Of a stretch of 64,000 nucleotides of DNA, positions 51,126 to 61,171 are shown in pieces. The DNA comes from JBCCMA01 sp045107005 (GTDB lineage Bacteria > Pseudomonadota > Gammaproteobacteria > Steroidobacterales > JBCCMA01). A model generated the notes under the pieces. That model searched no databases. It saw only the letters and a list, made by a program, of their open reading frames with translations, and had not been told where the DNA came from. The number at the start of each line of letters is the position of its first letter. The stretch's first letter is position 1. The stretch is from assembly GCA_045107005.1 (NCBI GenBank), contig JBGCFP010000032.1, positions 1 through 64,000 of the forward strand, read 5' to 3'. The translations under genes were made by a program, and so were the position numbers.

Positions 51126-52397
51126 GTGAGCCTGGCTGACGCAGCGGATCCGAAAAAAACCCGTATCGAGCTCGAACAGCCGTTCGAATTGGGCGCCTGG
51201 CACGTCGAGCCGCAAACCGGACGGCTCCGTCGGGCGGACGAAACCGTGTCGCTGGAGCCCAAGCTTATGTCGCTTCTGGTGCTGCTGGCGAGCGAACCGG
51301 GACGCGTGTTTTCCCGCGCCGACCTTGAGCTGCGCCTGTGGGGTGACGTGGTCGTCGGCGAAGATACGGTCGCGCGCACGGTCTCGCGCTTGCGCCGCGC
51401 TCTGGGTGATTCCGCACAAGCACCCTCGTACATCGAAACTTTGGCCAGGCGAGGCTATCGGGTGATTGCCCCGGTTACGCAAAAGCGGAATGCACCGCGC
51501 GTCAGCGGCGGCAAGGCCAGGTTTATTGCGTTGGCCGCTGTGCTGTGCGGCGTGTTCGCGGTGTTCTATTGGCTCATCGGCGAGCGCACGATCGCGCCAT
51601 TACCCCTGCCGGCCGATGTATTGACCAGCCGGGCGAACGATCAGTACATGCGTTTCACGCGCGCCGACAACGAAGCGGCCATTGCGCTGTATGAGCGTGC
51701 GCTAAGTCAGGATCCGGATCACACCGGCGCGCAGGCAGGTCTTGCCAACGCGCTGGTACAGCGTGTGATTCGCTGGCCGCATCAGCCGGGCAGCGCAAAC
51801 GCCGGCGCCAGTTCGTTGGCCGACGCGCTGGATCGCGGTCTGACGCAAACGAGCAACGCCCAAAACGTACTCGGTCGCGCATCGTCCATGGCTGAGCGCG
51901 CAGTTCGTATTGCGCCGCAAAATGCGGACGCGCTCAAGGCACTGGCGTTTGCTTACACGGCGCAGGGCAAAACGGACCGTGCCGTGCAGCTGTATCAGCA
52001 AGCGATCGATCGTGATCCGGACGCGTGGGAATCGATGATCAACCTCGGTGAAATCTACCTGATGCAGCAGCGACCGCCGGATGCGATACGCGTGTTCGAA
52101 CGCGCTTACGCAGCGATGGATCGGGCCTACGCGACAGAGCCGCAACGCGTCGGTCCCTGGCAAGCGGCGCTGGGCGTCGCCATTGGTCAAAATCACGAAA
52201 CCGTTGGACAGCTGACCGATGCGGAAATCTGGTACCGCCGCGTGCTTGATCAAACCCCGCTGCAACCGGATGCGACGGCGCGTCTTGCGCAGTTGTTGCG
52301 CGGCGCGGGCGACGTCGAGCAGGCTGTACGCCTGTGCGAGGCGTTGCGCGCCAAGGTTGGGGTTCGCGACGACTGCCTCGGCGCCGTGGACGATTAG
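51126..52397 (+). CDS. Winged-helix membrane regulator with TPR domain
   Basis: The GTG start gives 423 residues: an OmpR/CadC-type winged helix (SLEPKLMSLLVLLASEPG, VARTVSRLRRALGD, YIETLARRGYRVI) at about 15-115, one membrane span (FIALAAVLCGVFAVFYWLIG) at about 130-150, and TPR repeats (NEAAIALYERALSQDPDHTG, KTDRAVQLYQQAIDRDPDAW) to the end. It is a one-component regulator similar in plan to the beta-propeller regulator at 34737 but with a different sensor. The DUF4336 gene follows after 28 bp. Confidence 0.82.
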   Translation: MSLADAADPKKTRIELEQPFELGAWHVEPQTGRLRRADETVSLEPKLMSLLVLLASEPGRVFSRADLELRLWGDVVVGEDTVARTVSRLRRALGDSAQAPSYIETLARRGYRVIAPVTQKRNAPRVSGGKARFIALAAVLCGVFAVFYWLIGERTIAPLPLPADVLTSRANDQYMRFTRADNEAAIALYERALSQDPDHTGAQAGLANALVQRVIRWPHQPGSANAGASSLADALDRGLTQTSNAQNVLGRASSMAERAVRIAPQNADALKALAFAYTAQGKTDRAVQLYQQAIDRDPDAWESMINLGEIYLMQQRPPDAIRVFERAYAAMDRAYATEPQRVGPWQAALGVAIGQNHETVGQLTDAEIWYRRVLDQTPLQPDATARLAQLLRGAGDVEQAVRLCEALRAKVGVRDDCLGAVDD

Positions 52398-52425
52398 CGG
52401 TAATAATAAGAACGGAGTCCCCAGC

Positions 52426-53115
52426 GTGCTCACGCAGATTGATCAAGACATTTGGACGATGGACGGCCCCGACGTGGTCTTTGCCAGCGTCCCGGTGCCA
52501 ACCCGATCGACCATCGTTCGACTGGCGTCCGGGGCGCTTTGGGTACATTCGCCGATTGCCCTTGATGCCGAGGTTAAGCGAGCGCTTGAGAAACTGGGCG
52601 GCAACGTCGCGGCGATTGTCGCACCCAACAAATTTCACTATCTATCCGTGCAGGCTTGGCGGGACGCCTGTCCCGCGGCGAGCGTTTTCGCCGAGCCAGA
52701 TCTGATGCAAAAAAAACCGGCGCTGCGCGATGCCATTGCGCTGACTGAGACCGTACCCACGTTGTACGCCGACGACATTGACCAGGTGCGGGTGGCCGGC
52801 AATCGCTATTTCAACGAAGTGGTGTTTTTGCATCGTCAGAGTCGATCGCTGATCGTCACCGATTTGATGATGAATCTGCACACAGACCATCAGGGATATC
52901 TGGCCAGACTTCTGCTCCGTTTCGAAGGCGTTGCGTTCCCGAACGGTGGAGTCTCGCGCTTGTACCGCTGGCTTACTCGCGACAAAGTCGCTGCGCGCGC
53001 GGCGGTGGAAACCCTGATTAAGTGGTCGCCGACGCGCATTTTGCTGTGTCACGGTGAAGCGTTTACCGACGACATTCCGTCGCTACTGCAAAAAGAGTTT
53101 TCCTACCTGCGTTGA
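52426..53115 (+). CDS. DUF4336 domain-containing protein
   Basis: GTG 52426, preceded by CGGAG, is chosen; the upstream frame overlaps the regulator gene. The 229-residue protein has the DUF4336 pattern: an early STIVRLASGALWVHSPIALD, IVAPNKFHYLSVQAW, SRSLIVTDLMMNL and ILLCHGEAFTDD. This family resembles metallo-beta-lactamase-fold proteins that lost part of the metal site. Function unknown. It probably shares a transcript with the winged-helix/TPR regulator. Confidence 0.75.
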   Translation: MLTQIDQDIWTMDGPDVVFASVPVPTRSTIVRLASGALWVHSPIALDAEVKRALEKLGGNVAAIVAPNKFHYLSVQAWRDACPAASVFAEPDLMQKKPALRDAIALTETVPTLYADDIDQVRVAGNRYFNEVVFLHRQSRSLIVTDLMMNLHTDHQGYLARLLLRFEGVAFPNGGVSRLYRWLTRDKVAARAAVETLIKWSPTRILLCHGEAFTDDIPSLLQKEFSYLR

Positions 53116-53210
53116 GGGAGCCCGAGTCCCGGTGTCGTTATCAAGACACGCGCAAAACGCAACGGCGCCGGGTGCTTCACAATGTCTGCCGATGACGATA
53201 CGGGCTTAGT

Positions 53211-54950
53211 CTAGCGCCCGTAAATCACTTTTCCATCCACAATGGTCAGAGAAATCTCGCCGTCAAGCAGGTCACCGATTGACGCCGGAGCTAGCGCAAA
53301 CGGATCGATGTCCATGACGGTCAGATCCGCCCACTTGCCAACCGCGATGGTGCCGGTTTGAGTTTCGCGGAAACCGGCGAACGCGGACCACGACGTATAG
53401 GCGCGGATCGCCTCTTCCATCGTGACGCCTTCATCGGGGTACCACCCGGAAACCGGCTGGCCGGTCTTGTCACGTCGCGCAACGGCGCTGTGCAAGCCGT
53501 AAAAAATGCGATGATCCGAGCCGGGATTGTCCGCGTTGAACGTGATGCTGGCACCGGATTCGCGCAGCGAGCGCCACGCGTAGGCACCTTTGATTCGCGA
53601 CGGACCCAGGCGATCTTCTGCCCAGGTTTTGTCTTCCATGGCGTGCGGCGGTTCCATCGACGCGATCACGTCGAGCGCGGCGAGCCTCGGCAGATCATCA
53701 GGATGTAAAACCTGCGCGTGTTCGATGCGATGGCGACCGGCGCGAAGGGCAGGGTTCGCGGTAACGACGCCTTCAAAAAAATCCAGCACTTCGCGATTGC
53801 CGGCATCGCCGATCGCGTGCACACCCACTTGGAAGCCCGCCCGCATCGCTTCTGCGACGAGGGCCTCATCAAACCCGTATTCGTCGCCACTGACGCCGCG
53901 GTGCCCCGGCAGATCGCTATAGTCCTCAAGCAAACGAGCGCCGCGGGATCCGAGCGCGCCGTCGTAGTAGGCCTTCACCGAACGAGTGACCAGAAAACCG
54001 TTCGGGTCCGTGTCGGGTCCGCGCTCGATCCAACGTCGCATCAGCGCTTCGTCGCGCGCAGACAGCATCGCAAAGACTCGAATGGGCAGCGCGTTGGCCG
54101 CCGCCAGCTCAGCCAGCGCTTGCATGTGCGCCGACGACAGCCCGGCGTCGTGCACCGTTACGTATCCGTCGCGCGCCATTTGCGTCAGGCCGTTCATTGC
54201 GTAGCGCTTGAGTTGTGCAAGCGTTGCCGCGGGAATGGCGGCTTCGATCAGGTCGACGCCATTGTTCAGAAACAAGCCGTTCGGTTGTCCGTCTTCGCCC
54301 AGCCGCATTTCGCCGCCGGAAGGTACAGGAGTGTCAGCACTGATGCCGGCCACATCGAGCGCGTTTTGATTCGCCCAGCCGGCGAAACTGTGCAGACTGG
54401 CCATAAAGACGGGGTGATCAGGCACCGCGGCACTCAACTTGTCCTTATCCGGATAGCGATCGGCCCATGCGCCTTCATCCCAGCCGTCGCCGATAATCCA
54501 TTCGCCCTTTGGCGTAGTGCGCGCGCGTTGCACGACCTGGGCAATCGCTTCGTCTTCGGTGTCGATGCCGCGCAGCTGCACACGTTCCAGCGACGCGCCG
54601 AGCTCGAAAAAGTGCGTGTGGGTATCAACGAGGCCGGGCAGAACGGTCGCGCCGTTGAGATCAATCGTGCGCGCGGCATTGGCATAGCGTGCGCTCGCCT
54701 CGGCGTCTGCGCCGACAAACTCAATGTGACCGTCTCGGATCGCAATGGCGGTGGCGTCCGGCGTCCATTGCCCGTTGACAACTGGCGCGCGAGCGGACGC
54801 TTGACCAGCCAGTGAGGGATCGGGCCAGTCCAGCGTGTACACCCGCGCGTTGAGCAACAGCAGGTCCGGTGCAGGCGATGGCGGCGCGGGCGCGCAACCG
54901 ATAAGACACGCGAAAAAAAAGAGCGGCGAAATGCGAAACGAAGTGGGCAT
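53211..54950 (-). CDS. Exported amidohydrolase (YtcJ-like)
   Basis: The ATG at 54950 gives a lipoprotein signal (FFFACLIGCAPAPP) and 579 residues. The metal-dependent hydrolase fold shows GATVLPGLVDTHTHFFELG (HxH metal ligands), VGVHAIGDAGNREVLDFFEG, HRIEHAQVLHPDDL and FNADNPGSDHRIFYGL. The C-terminal TVMDIDPFALAP segment is typical of the YtcJ/LAF3-like amidohydrolase group. Substrates are generally unknown. It stands downstream of the second IorAB pair on the same strand, after a terminator-like hairpin. Confidence 0.83.
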   Translation of the reverse strand: MPTSFRISPLFFFACLIGCAPAPPSPAPDLLLLNARVYTLDWPDPSLAGQASARAPVVNGQWTPDATAIAIRDGHIEFVGADAEASARYANAARTIDLNGATVLPGLVDTHTHFFELGASLERVQLRGIDTEDEAIAQVVQRARTTPKGEWIIGDGWDEGAWADRYPDKDKLSAAVPDHPVFMASLHSFAGWANQNALDVAGISADTPVPSGGEMRLGEDGQPNGLFLNNGVDLIEAAIPAATLAQLKRYAMNGLTQMARDGYVTVHDAGLSSAHMQALAELAAANALPIRVFAMLSARDEALMRRWIERGPDTDPNGFLVTRSVKAYYDGALGSRGARLLEDYSDLPGHRGVSGDEYGFDEALVAEAMRAGFQVGVHAIGDAGNREVLDFFEGVVTANPALRAGRHRIEHAQVLHPDDLPRLAALDVIASMEPPHAMEDKTWAEDRLGPSRIKGAYAWRSLRESGASITFNADNPGSDHRIFYGLHSAVARRDKTGQPVSGWYPDEGVTMEEAIRAYTSWSAFAGFRETQTGTIAVGKWADLTVMDIDPFALAPASIGDLLDGEISLTIVDGKVIYGR

Positions 54951-55070
54951 ACTGTGAACTCGGCGTCGACCTGCGGTGCACTGACCATAGCGCGGGCTTT
55001 GAACAGGCCGCAACTGACACCGGGAGCTGCGAACGAGGTAGCCGGTTGTGATGTGTGTCGCAGACGTTGA

Positions 55071-55099
55071 GAAAAGCGCCCGGATTACCCTCCGGGCGC
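55071..55099 (-). terminator. Terminator after the second IorB gene
   Basis: On the minus strand GCGCCCGGA (99-91) pairs with TCCGGGCGC (84-76) and is followed by TTTTC. It lies 8 bp after the IorB stop. Confidence 0.65.
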
Positions 55100-55106
55100 G
55101 CTTCAC

Positions 55107-57365
55107 TCAGCTCAAGCGGATCGGCAGATCTCGAATCCGCCGGCCCGTCGCCGCAAACACGGCATTGCCGATCGCCGGCGCCACCGCGATCAACGGCGGC
55201 TCACCCAATCCGACTGGCGCTTCCACGCTCGGCATAAAACTCAGATCCAGCTCCGGTACATCTGCCATCCTAAGCGGCGTGTAACTGTTGAGATTGCGAT
55301 CTTTCACTTGTCCCTGCTCGAACGCTGTGCCTTCGTGCAGAGCCAGGCTAACGCCCCACAACGTCGCCCCTTCGGCCTGCGCCATCGCGCCGTCAGGGTG
55401 TACCACCGTCCCGCAATCAATGGTCTGCCAGATCTTGCGCACCTTCACGTCCTGACCATCGACAGCCACGTGCGCAATGCACGCTGTCCAGGTGGGCATG
55501 GTCCGTTCCTGCCCCGCAGCGATCGCCACGCCGAATCCTTCGCCCGGTGGCAAGTCTCGCCCCCAGCCCGCTCGCTGCGCCACATCCTCGAGCACCGCGG
55601 CCAATCGAGCCGCTCCACCGACCGACTCCGGCGCCTTGCCAGCGTTTTTGCCTGCACCGTCCAGATGCGCCAAACGAAACGCAACGGGATCCGCCCCCGC
55701 CTTTTCCGCCAGCTCATCCATAAACGACTCGACGCTCCAGCTAATCCAGCCCGGTCCGACCGCGCGCAAGTAACCGGGCAAAAACGTTTTCTGTGCCAAC
55801 TCGTTGTTCACCGCACGTACGCGATGCGCCGGCAATGTGTACCAGTGCTCGGCCCCGCTAATGGCAAACGGGTCAAACTTTCCACCGTCTACGCCGTCGC
55901 CTAAAAATGCCGGCACCATGCTAAGCGTTGGCCAGCCAGCCGCCGCTGCGTGATCCACGGCGGTCAGCGCCCCGTCTTGATCAAACGCGGCACTTAAGGT
56001 CGCCACTGACGGCGAACGAACGCAATCAAACCGACTGTCCTCGTCGCGTTGGAACACCACTTTGACCGGTTTGCCCAGCGCTTTGGCGGCGAGCGCCGCC
56101 GGCACCATTGGATCGCCGTAGAGCCGTCGTCCGAACCCTCCACCCAGATAATATTGATGAATAATAATGTCCGTTTCTTCCATTCCCAACGCTTTGGACA
56201 GCACCGGCAAAATCAACGACTGCCACTGATTGCCCGAATGGATGTGGCACTTGCCATCGACAAATTCGACCAGCGCGTTGGCAGGTTCGAGCGTAAAATG
56301 CAGTGCCGTGTGGGTTTGATACGTCGCACTTAGCGTGTCGGCCGCGGCCGATCGTGCCGCGTCCACGTCTCCGTCATCGACGACCAAAGTACCGTTACTT
56401 GCGTCCGCAATCGCCGCAACGCCTGCTTGCAACAGCGCCTCTTCATCAACCGCCGCCGTCGGCCCGGGTGTCCAGTTCACTTTGACAGCGCCAGCGGCTT
56501 TCATCGCCGCCCCAAACGTATCGGCAATGACCAGCGCCCAGCCCTGAAGCGTCTCGCTTGGGTCATCCAGCGTTAGCGTTTGCTGATAACCCGCAATCTC
56601 TTTCGCCGCGCTGTCATCAATACTATCAATGCTGCTGCCGTAACGAGTGGGCGGCATCAGTGGGTGCGCGAACACCATGTTGGGCAGCTCAACGTCAAGA
56701 CCGTATACGGCCTCACCCCGAGACTTCTCGGGAATATCCTGTGCCTTAACCGGTTTGCCGATGAGTTGTCGCTCAGCCGCCGGTTTGATCGGCAGCGCCT
56801 CGAGCTCCTCGTCACTAAATGCTCGGCTGACGTCGCCGCGCCGCACGATGTCGCCAAAATCGATCCGCTGGTCACCCGATACCACCGCGCCGTCGACGGC
56901 CCGGCAGCTTTGCGGGTCGACACCCAGTAACGTGGCTGCCGCGTCGATCAGCACCTCTCTACCTGCCGCGCCTGCGCGCGACAACATGGCGAACGTGGTA
57001 AACACCGACCACGAGCCGCCCGTGACCATGTAACCCCATTTCGGATCCGTGTCGACGTGCACCAGCGATATCTTGTCCCACGCGGCGCCCAGCTCCTCGG
57101 CAACAATGCGGGCCAGCGCAGTTCCGACGTGTTGACCCATTTCCGCCTTAGCGATGTTAACTTTTACATCGCCACTGGCGTTCATCTCAAACCATACGGC
57201 GGGCGCAAACACATTGCCGGGGTTGCCCTGATCAATGGCGGTGACGGCTTGCTCCTGACTGCATCCGGGCATCAATGTGCCAAGACCCATGACCAACCCT
57301 GTGCTGGCGGTGCCTGCCACAAAAGTGCGGCGTGTTATCGCCACGGGTTTTTTCACCACGCTCAC
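55107..57365 (-). CDS. Molybdopterin-binding subunit, second IorB-like paralogue
   Basis: The 752-residue protein has a Tat signal (ITRRTFVAGTASTGLVMGLG) followed by a possible lipobox-like MPGCSQ. Family features: AEMGQHVGTALARIVAEELG, the YLGGGFGRRLYG site and the C-terminal GLGEPPLIAVAPAIGNAVFA with the presumed catalytic Glu. It is encoded downstream of its 2Fe-2S partner with a 4-nt overlap. Unlike the 27.8-kb copy it keeps the canonical GGGFGRR and has no cytochrome gene attached. Confidence 0.87.
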   Translation of the reverse strand: MSVVKKPVAITRRTFVAGTASTGLVMGLGTLMPGCSQEQAVTAIDQGNPGNVFAPAVWFEMNASGDVKVNIAKAEMGQHVGTALARIVAEELGAAWDKISLVHVDTDPKWGYMVTGGSWSVFTTFAMLSRAGAAGREVLIDAAATLLGVDPQSCRAVDGAVVSGDQRIDFGDIVRRGDVSRAFSDEELEALPIKPAAERQLIGKPVKAQDIPEKSRGEAVYGLDVELPNMVFAHPLMPPTRYGSSIDSIDDSAAKEIAGYQQTLTLDDPSETLQGWALVIADTFGAAMKAAGAVKVNWTPGPTAAVDEEALLQAGVAAIADASNGTLVVDDGDVDAARSAAADTLSATYQTHTALHFTLEPANALVEFVDGKCHIHSGNQWQSLILPVLSKALGMEETDIIIHQYYLGGGFGRRLYGDPMVPAALAAKALGKPVKVVFQRDEDSRFDCVRSPSVATLSAAFDQDGALTAVDHAAAAGWPTLSMVPAFLGDGVDGGKFDPFAISGAEHWYTLPAHRVRAVNNELAQKTFLPGYLRAVGPGWISWSVESFMDELAEKAGADPVAFRLAHLDGAGKNAGKAPESVGGAARLAAVLEDVAQRAGWGRDLPPGEGFGVAIAAGQERTMPTWTACIAHVAVDGQDVKVRKIWQTIDCGTVVHPDGAMAQAEGATLWGVSLALHEGTAFEQGQVKDRNLNSYTPLRMADVPELDLSFMPSVEAPVGLGEPPLIAVAPAIGNAVFAATGRRIRDLPIRLS

Positions 57366-57826
57366 GAGTCACCTCCCGTACGATCCGCTGCCGACTTGAT
57401 GGCTCGGCGAATTCGCGTGTAGGCCATGCAGCGACACAGGTTGCCGTTCATGGCCGCGTTGATATCCTCATCACTGGGATTGGCGTTTCCGCCAAGCAAA
57501 TCCGCCGCCTGCATGATCTGCCCGGACTGACAGTAGCCGCACTGCGGGACCTGTTCGTCGACCCACGCTTCCTGCAAAGCCTTGCCGGCTTCGCTCGCCA
57601 GCCCTTCGATTGTCGTGATGTTTTTGTCGGCAACGGCGATCAGTGGCGTGACGCACGAACGTTTGGCTTCGCCGTCGATGTGCACGGTACAGGCGCCACA
57701 CTGCGCAATTCCGCAGCCAAACTTTGTGCCTTTGAGTCCCATCTCGTCGCGCACGATCCACAGTAGCGGCGTATCGTCGGGGCTGTCGGACGTGACCGAC
57801 TTACCATTGAGGTTGAATTTGGTCAT
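57362..57826 (-). CDS. 2Fe-2S subunit, second IorA-like paralogue
   Basis: The 154-residue protein has GCGIAQCGACTVHIDG for the plant-type cluster and QCGYCQSGQIMQ plus NLCRCMAYTRIR for the second cluster. It is clearly related to the protein at 27374-27832. It is the first gene of a two-gene operon with the Mo subunit. No export signal; probably co-exported with it. Confidence 0.87.
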   Translation of the reverse strand: MTKFNLNGKSVTSDSPDDTPLLWIVRDEMGLKGTKFGCGIAQCGACTVHIDGEAKRSCVTPLIAVADKNITTIEGLASEAGKALQEAWVDEQVPQCGYCQSGQIMQAADLLGGNANPSDEDINAAMNGNLCRCMAYTRIRRAIKSAADRTGGDS

Positions 57827-57909
57827 CCGTGCTCTCCTGCGGCGTCATTGAATTGACCATAATATACCGTCTGGCCGGACCACCGCACAAAATCCTGTAT
57901 CGTCGGCGC

Positions 57910-59019
57910 ATGAACGAGCTACCACAAATCCTGCCGCTCGATGGTGTTGGTGATGAAGCGGCATGGCAGTGGTTTGCACGGCAGATCGAAGCCCAATCGG
58001 CCGATCTGGGCGCACCAACGGCATTCGCTCACATGGATCCGCCGACACCCGATCTGGCGTCGCGTCTGGTAGGCCTGAACGCGCGCTACAACCAGAATCT
58101 GCTGCACCCTGACTTGAGCCCGTTTGCCAGCCGTGCCGAAGCGCGCGTCATCGACTGGTTGGCGCCTGCGTTCGGGATGCAGGGCGGACACATGTGCTCG
58201 GGCTCGACGCTCGCCAACCTCACCGCTCTGTGGTGCGCGCGCGAGTCGGGCGCCAAACGCGTCATTAGCTCGATCGATGCGCATATCTCGATCGCCAAGA
58301 GCGCGCATCTTCTGGGCTTACCCTACGAGCCTATGCCGGTGACCAAGCACGGCAGGTTGGATCGACAACACCTTGGCGTCACTGACGACGCCGTTGTCGT
58401 ACTCAACGCCGGGACGACGGGCCGTGGCGTTATCGATGAGCTGGCGCTGGTGGACTGCGCGTGGACCCACGTGGATGCAGCCTGGGCCGGGCCGCTGCGC
58501 TTCACGCGGTACGCGCAACGACTGGACGGCATCGAAGCGTGTGACAGCGTCGCGATCTCTGCGCACAAATGGTTGTACCAGCCCAAAGATTCGGCGCTGA
58601 TTCTGTTTGCGGATACGGCCGCTCAGGAACACGTCACTTTTGGCAGCAGTTATCTCGCAACCGCTAACGTCGGAGTACAGGGTTCGCGCAGCGCTGCCGG
58701 CGTTGCGCTACTGGCGACATTGCTCGCCTGGGGTCAACACGGGCTCGCCTCTCGCATCGAGAAAAACATGGACGATGCGCAGGCGCTCGCGACGCGACTC
58801 GCCAATGACGCGCGCGTTGAACTCAAGCAGGTGCCTGAAACCGGCGTTGTGAACTGGCGACCTATCCATTCGAGCACTGAGACGATGGTCGCGTGTTTAG
58901 GCGACTCGGCGTCCAGCGTAGAGATTGACGGGGCGTGCTGGTTGCGTCATGTCGCCGCTAACCTGCACGTCGATATCGATCAGCTCTGGGCCCGGATCAG
59001 TCGCGCGCTCGACGCGTGA
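57910..59019 (+). CDS. PLP-dependent group II decarboxylase-like protein, short form
   Basis: The 369-residue protein belongs to the pyridoxal-phosphate-dependent group II decarboxylase fold. MCSGSTLANLTALWCARE binds the cofactor phosphate region, VHVDAAWAGPLRF-type DAAWAG holds the Asp for the pyridine nitrogen, and ISAHKWLYQPKD supplies the Schiff-base Lys. Typical members have 450-500 residues, so both termini are short here. The start at 57910 is used because the longer frame begins in the control region. It may act on aspartate, glutamate or aromatic amino acids; this cannot be told. Confidence 0.75.
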   Translation: MNELPQILPLDGVGDEAAWQWFARQIEAQSADLGAPTAFAHMDPPTPDLASRLVGLNARYNQNLLHPDLSPFASRAEARVIDWLAPAFGMQGGHMCSGSTLANLTALWCARESGAKRVISSIDAHISIAKSAHLLGLPYEPMPVTKHGRLDRQHLGVTDDAVVVLNAGTTGRGVIDELALVDCAWTHVDAAWAGPLRFTRYAQRLDGIEACDSVAISAHKWLYQPKDSALILFADTAAQEHVTFGSSYLATANVGVQGSRSAAGVALLATLLAWGQHGLASRIEKNMDDAQALATRLANDARVELKQVPETGVVNWRPIHSSTETMVACLGDSASSVEIDGACWLRHVAANLHVDIDQLWARISRALDA

Positions 59020-59178
59020 CGCGCATTGGTACGACATAACCTAACCGAATTCTACGCGTGCGCCGATTTGCCGGCGCGCGACAGAAAAATCATCAAAGGC
59101 TAACAACTAACGATTTGCCTGGCGCACGGTGGCCGTTAAACTGAAAGCCCTCAGAACAACAAGCCTGGATTCAGTCCA

Positions 59179-61149
59179 ATGCTATTGATAAAAAGACGCT
59201 CGTCCCACGTCACCCATCGCTCGACCCTCGTCGGTTTGGTTTTACTCGTCGTGGCCTGCACCCAAATGCCGGCTTACGCCTTGTCGCCGTCTGACTACGG
59301 CGAGCTGGCAAAATTACGCTCGGTCTCCATTTCGCCCAACGGCAAGTTGCTCGCGTTCATCCAATCCACGCCCGAAGGTGACACCTTTGTCATTCGCGAC
59401 ATCGCCGCCAAAAAGGTCATCGGTGGAGCGCGGGCCGGCAAGGTCAAGGCACGCAGCATACATTTTGCGACCGACGATCACGTCATCATCAAAGGCTCGA
59501 AAACCGTGAGCTCGGTGCGTGTCCGGGGCAAGTGGGAAAACAGCACGGCGCTGGTTTACAACCTGAAAAACGACAAGCTCCACACCATGCTGCGCAGCAC
59601 CGAGGATCTCTACCCGGCGCAGGGCGGTCTGGGTCGCATCATTGGCTACAATTTCAAAAAGAAAGTCGCCCTGATGCCGGCCTACATCGGTGCCGGTCCC
59701 TCGCCCAGCTACAATCTTATGCAGGTCAAACTCGACACCGGTCGCGGCAAGCGATTCGAGCGAGGTAACCCGGACACGATCGACTGGTTCGTCGATCAGA
59801 ATGGCACGGTGGTGGCGCGCGAAGATTTCGATAATCGGGCGAATGAGCATCGCGTGTATTCGAAGCTGTCGGGCAAATGGAAGAAAGTCTTCGAGCGCGA
59901 ATCGGATCGCCCGACCATCAACATCCAGGCGGTAACGCCCGATGGCAAAAGTTTGGTGTACAGCGCTTTCAATGAAGACAATCTGGCGCTGTACCACCTG
60001 TCGTTGGAAGACGGCTCGCGCAGCGGCCCGTTTCACGAGCAGCCCGACAGAGACATTGATCGGGTTCTGAAATCGGACGAGAACCGCACTTTTGGCGGCC
60101 TTCTGTACAGTGGCTTGCTGCCGGAGTACGTCTACAGCGATGACGCTTCCAACACGTTGATCGCTCAGATTGTCGGTCTGTTCCCGAACAGCGGCGTGCA
60201 TCTGCTTTCGACCACCGAAGATCTCAGCAAAGCGATTGTGTTCGTGTCCGGTCCCGAAGCCGCCGACACGTATTTCTTGTTCGACGCAAGCGATCTTACG
60301 CTCGCGACGCTCGGCTCGGGTTATCCAAACGTGGCGGTGGAACAGATCGCCGATGTCAAAGTTGTGCGCTATCGCGCGCGTGATGATCTGCCTATTCTTG
60401 CGGTGCTTACCTGGCCGGTCGGCGTCGCCAAGGAGGCACGCAAAGATCTGCCTCTGCTGGTGTTCCCGCACGGTGGCCCGGAAAGCTACGACAGTGTCCA
60501 GTTTGACTGGTGGGCCCAGTATTTTGCACGCCAGGGCTACATGGTGATGCAGCCAAACTTTCGCGGTTCGACCGGGTTTGGTTTGTCGTTTCGCGACGCC
60601 GGCCGCGGCAAATGGGGCAAGGAAATGCAGGACGACATCACCGATGGCGTCAAGGCCATGGTCAAAGCGGGTTACGCAGACGCGGACCGCGTGTGCATCA
60701 TGGGTGCCAGCTACGGTGGTTACGCTGCGCTTGCCGGTGGCGCGTTTACCCCCGATATGTATCGCTGTGTCGTGTCGGTCGCGGGTGTTAGCGATCTTCC
60801 GAAAATGCTGACGACAGAGAAGTCCCAGTACGGGAGTCGTCATTGGGTGGTGAGTTACTGGGAAGAGCTGCTGGGCGATTCGCGCGAAGCACGCGAAGCG
60901 CTCAAAGCCGTTTCCCCGGCCAACTTCGCGGATGCGTTTACCGCGCCCGTGTTGCTCGTGCACGGTCGCGACGACACGGTCGTGCCGTTGGCGCAAAGCA
61001 AACGCATGGAGCGCGCGCTGCGCAAAGCCGATAAATCGGTAGAGCTGGTGACGCTCAACGGCGAAGATCACTGGCTGTCGACCAGCGCCACGCGTCTGGA
61101 ATTGCTGAAACAAATTGACGCTTTCCTGAAAGTTAATAATCCGCTGTGA
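59179..61149 (+). CDS. S9 family peptidase (prolyl oligopeptidase/acylaminoacyl peptidase-like)
   Basis: The 656-residue protein has an export signal with a possible lipobox (LVLLVVAC), a beta-propeller N-terminal half (LRSVSISPNGKLLAFIQS and repeats) and a C-terminal alpha/beta-hydrolase. The triad is visible: Ser in IMGASYGGYAALAG, Asp in VHGRDDTVVPLAQS and His in NGEDHWLS. The FPHGGPESYDS segment is typical of the S9C group. It probably cleaves small peptides outside the cytoplasm. Monocistronic. Confidence 0.87.
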   Translation: MLLIKRRSSHVTHRSTLVGLVLLVVACTQMPAYALSPSDYGELAKLRSVSISPNGKLLAFIQSTPEGDTFVIRDIAAKKVIGGARAGKVKARSIHFATDDHVIIKGSKTVSSVRVRGKWENSTALVYNLKNDKLHTMLRSTEDLYPAQGGLGRIIGYNFKKKVALMPAYIGAGPSPSYNLMQVKLDTGRGKRFERGNPDTIDWFVDQNGTVVAREDFDNRANEHRVYSKLSGKWKKVFERESDRPTINIQAVTPDGKSLVYSAFNEDNLALYHLSLEDGSRSGPFHEQPDRDIDRVLKSDENRTFGGLLYSGLLPEYVYSDDASNTLIAQIVGLFPNSGVHLLSTTEDLSKAIVFVSGPEAADTYFLFDASDLTLATLGSGYPNVAVEQIADVKVVRYRARDDLPILAVLTWPVGVAKEARKDLPLLVFPHGGPESYDSVQFDWWAQYFARQGYMVMQPNFRGSTGFGLSFRDAGRGKWGKEMQDDITDGVKAMVKAGYADADRVCIMGASYGGYAALAGGAFTPDMYRCVVSVAGVSDLPKMLTTEKSQYGSRHWVVSYWEELLGDSREAREALKAVSPANFADAFTAPVLLVHGRDDTVVPLAQSKRMERALRKADKSVELVTLNGEDHWLSTSATRLELLKQIDAFLKVNNPL

Positions 61150-61171
61150 GTGAGCGGCAGGTACCGGGCAG

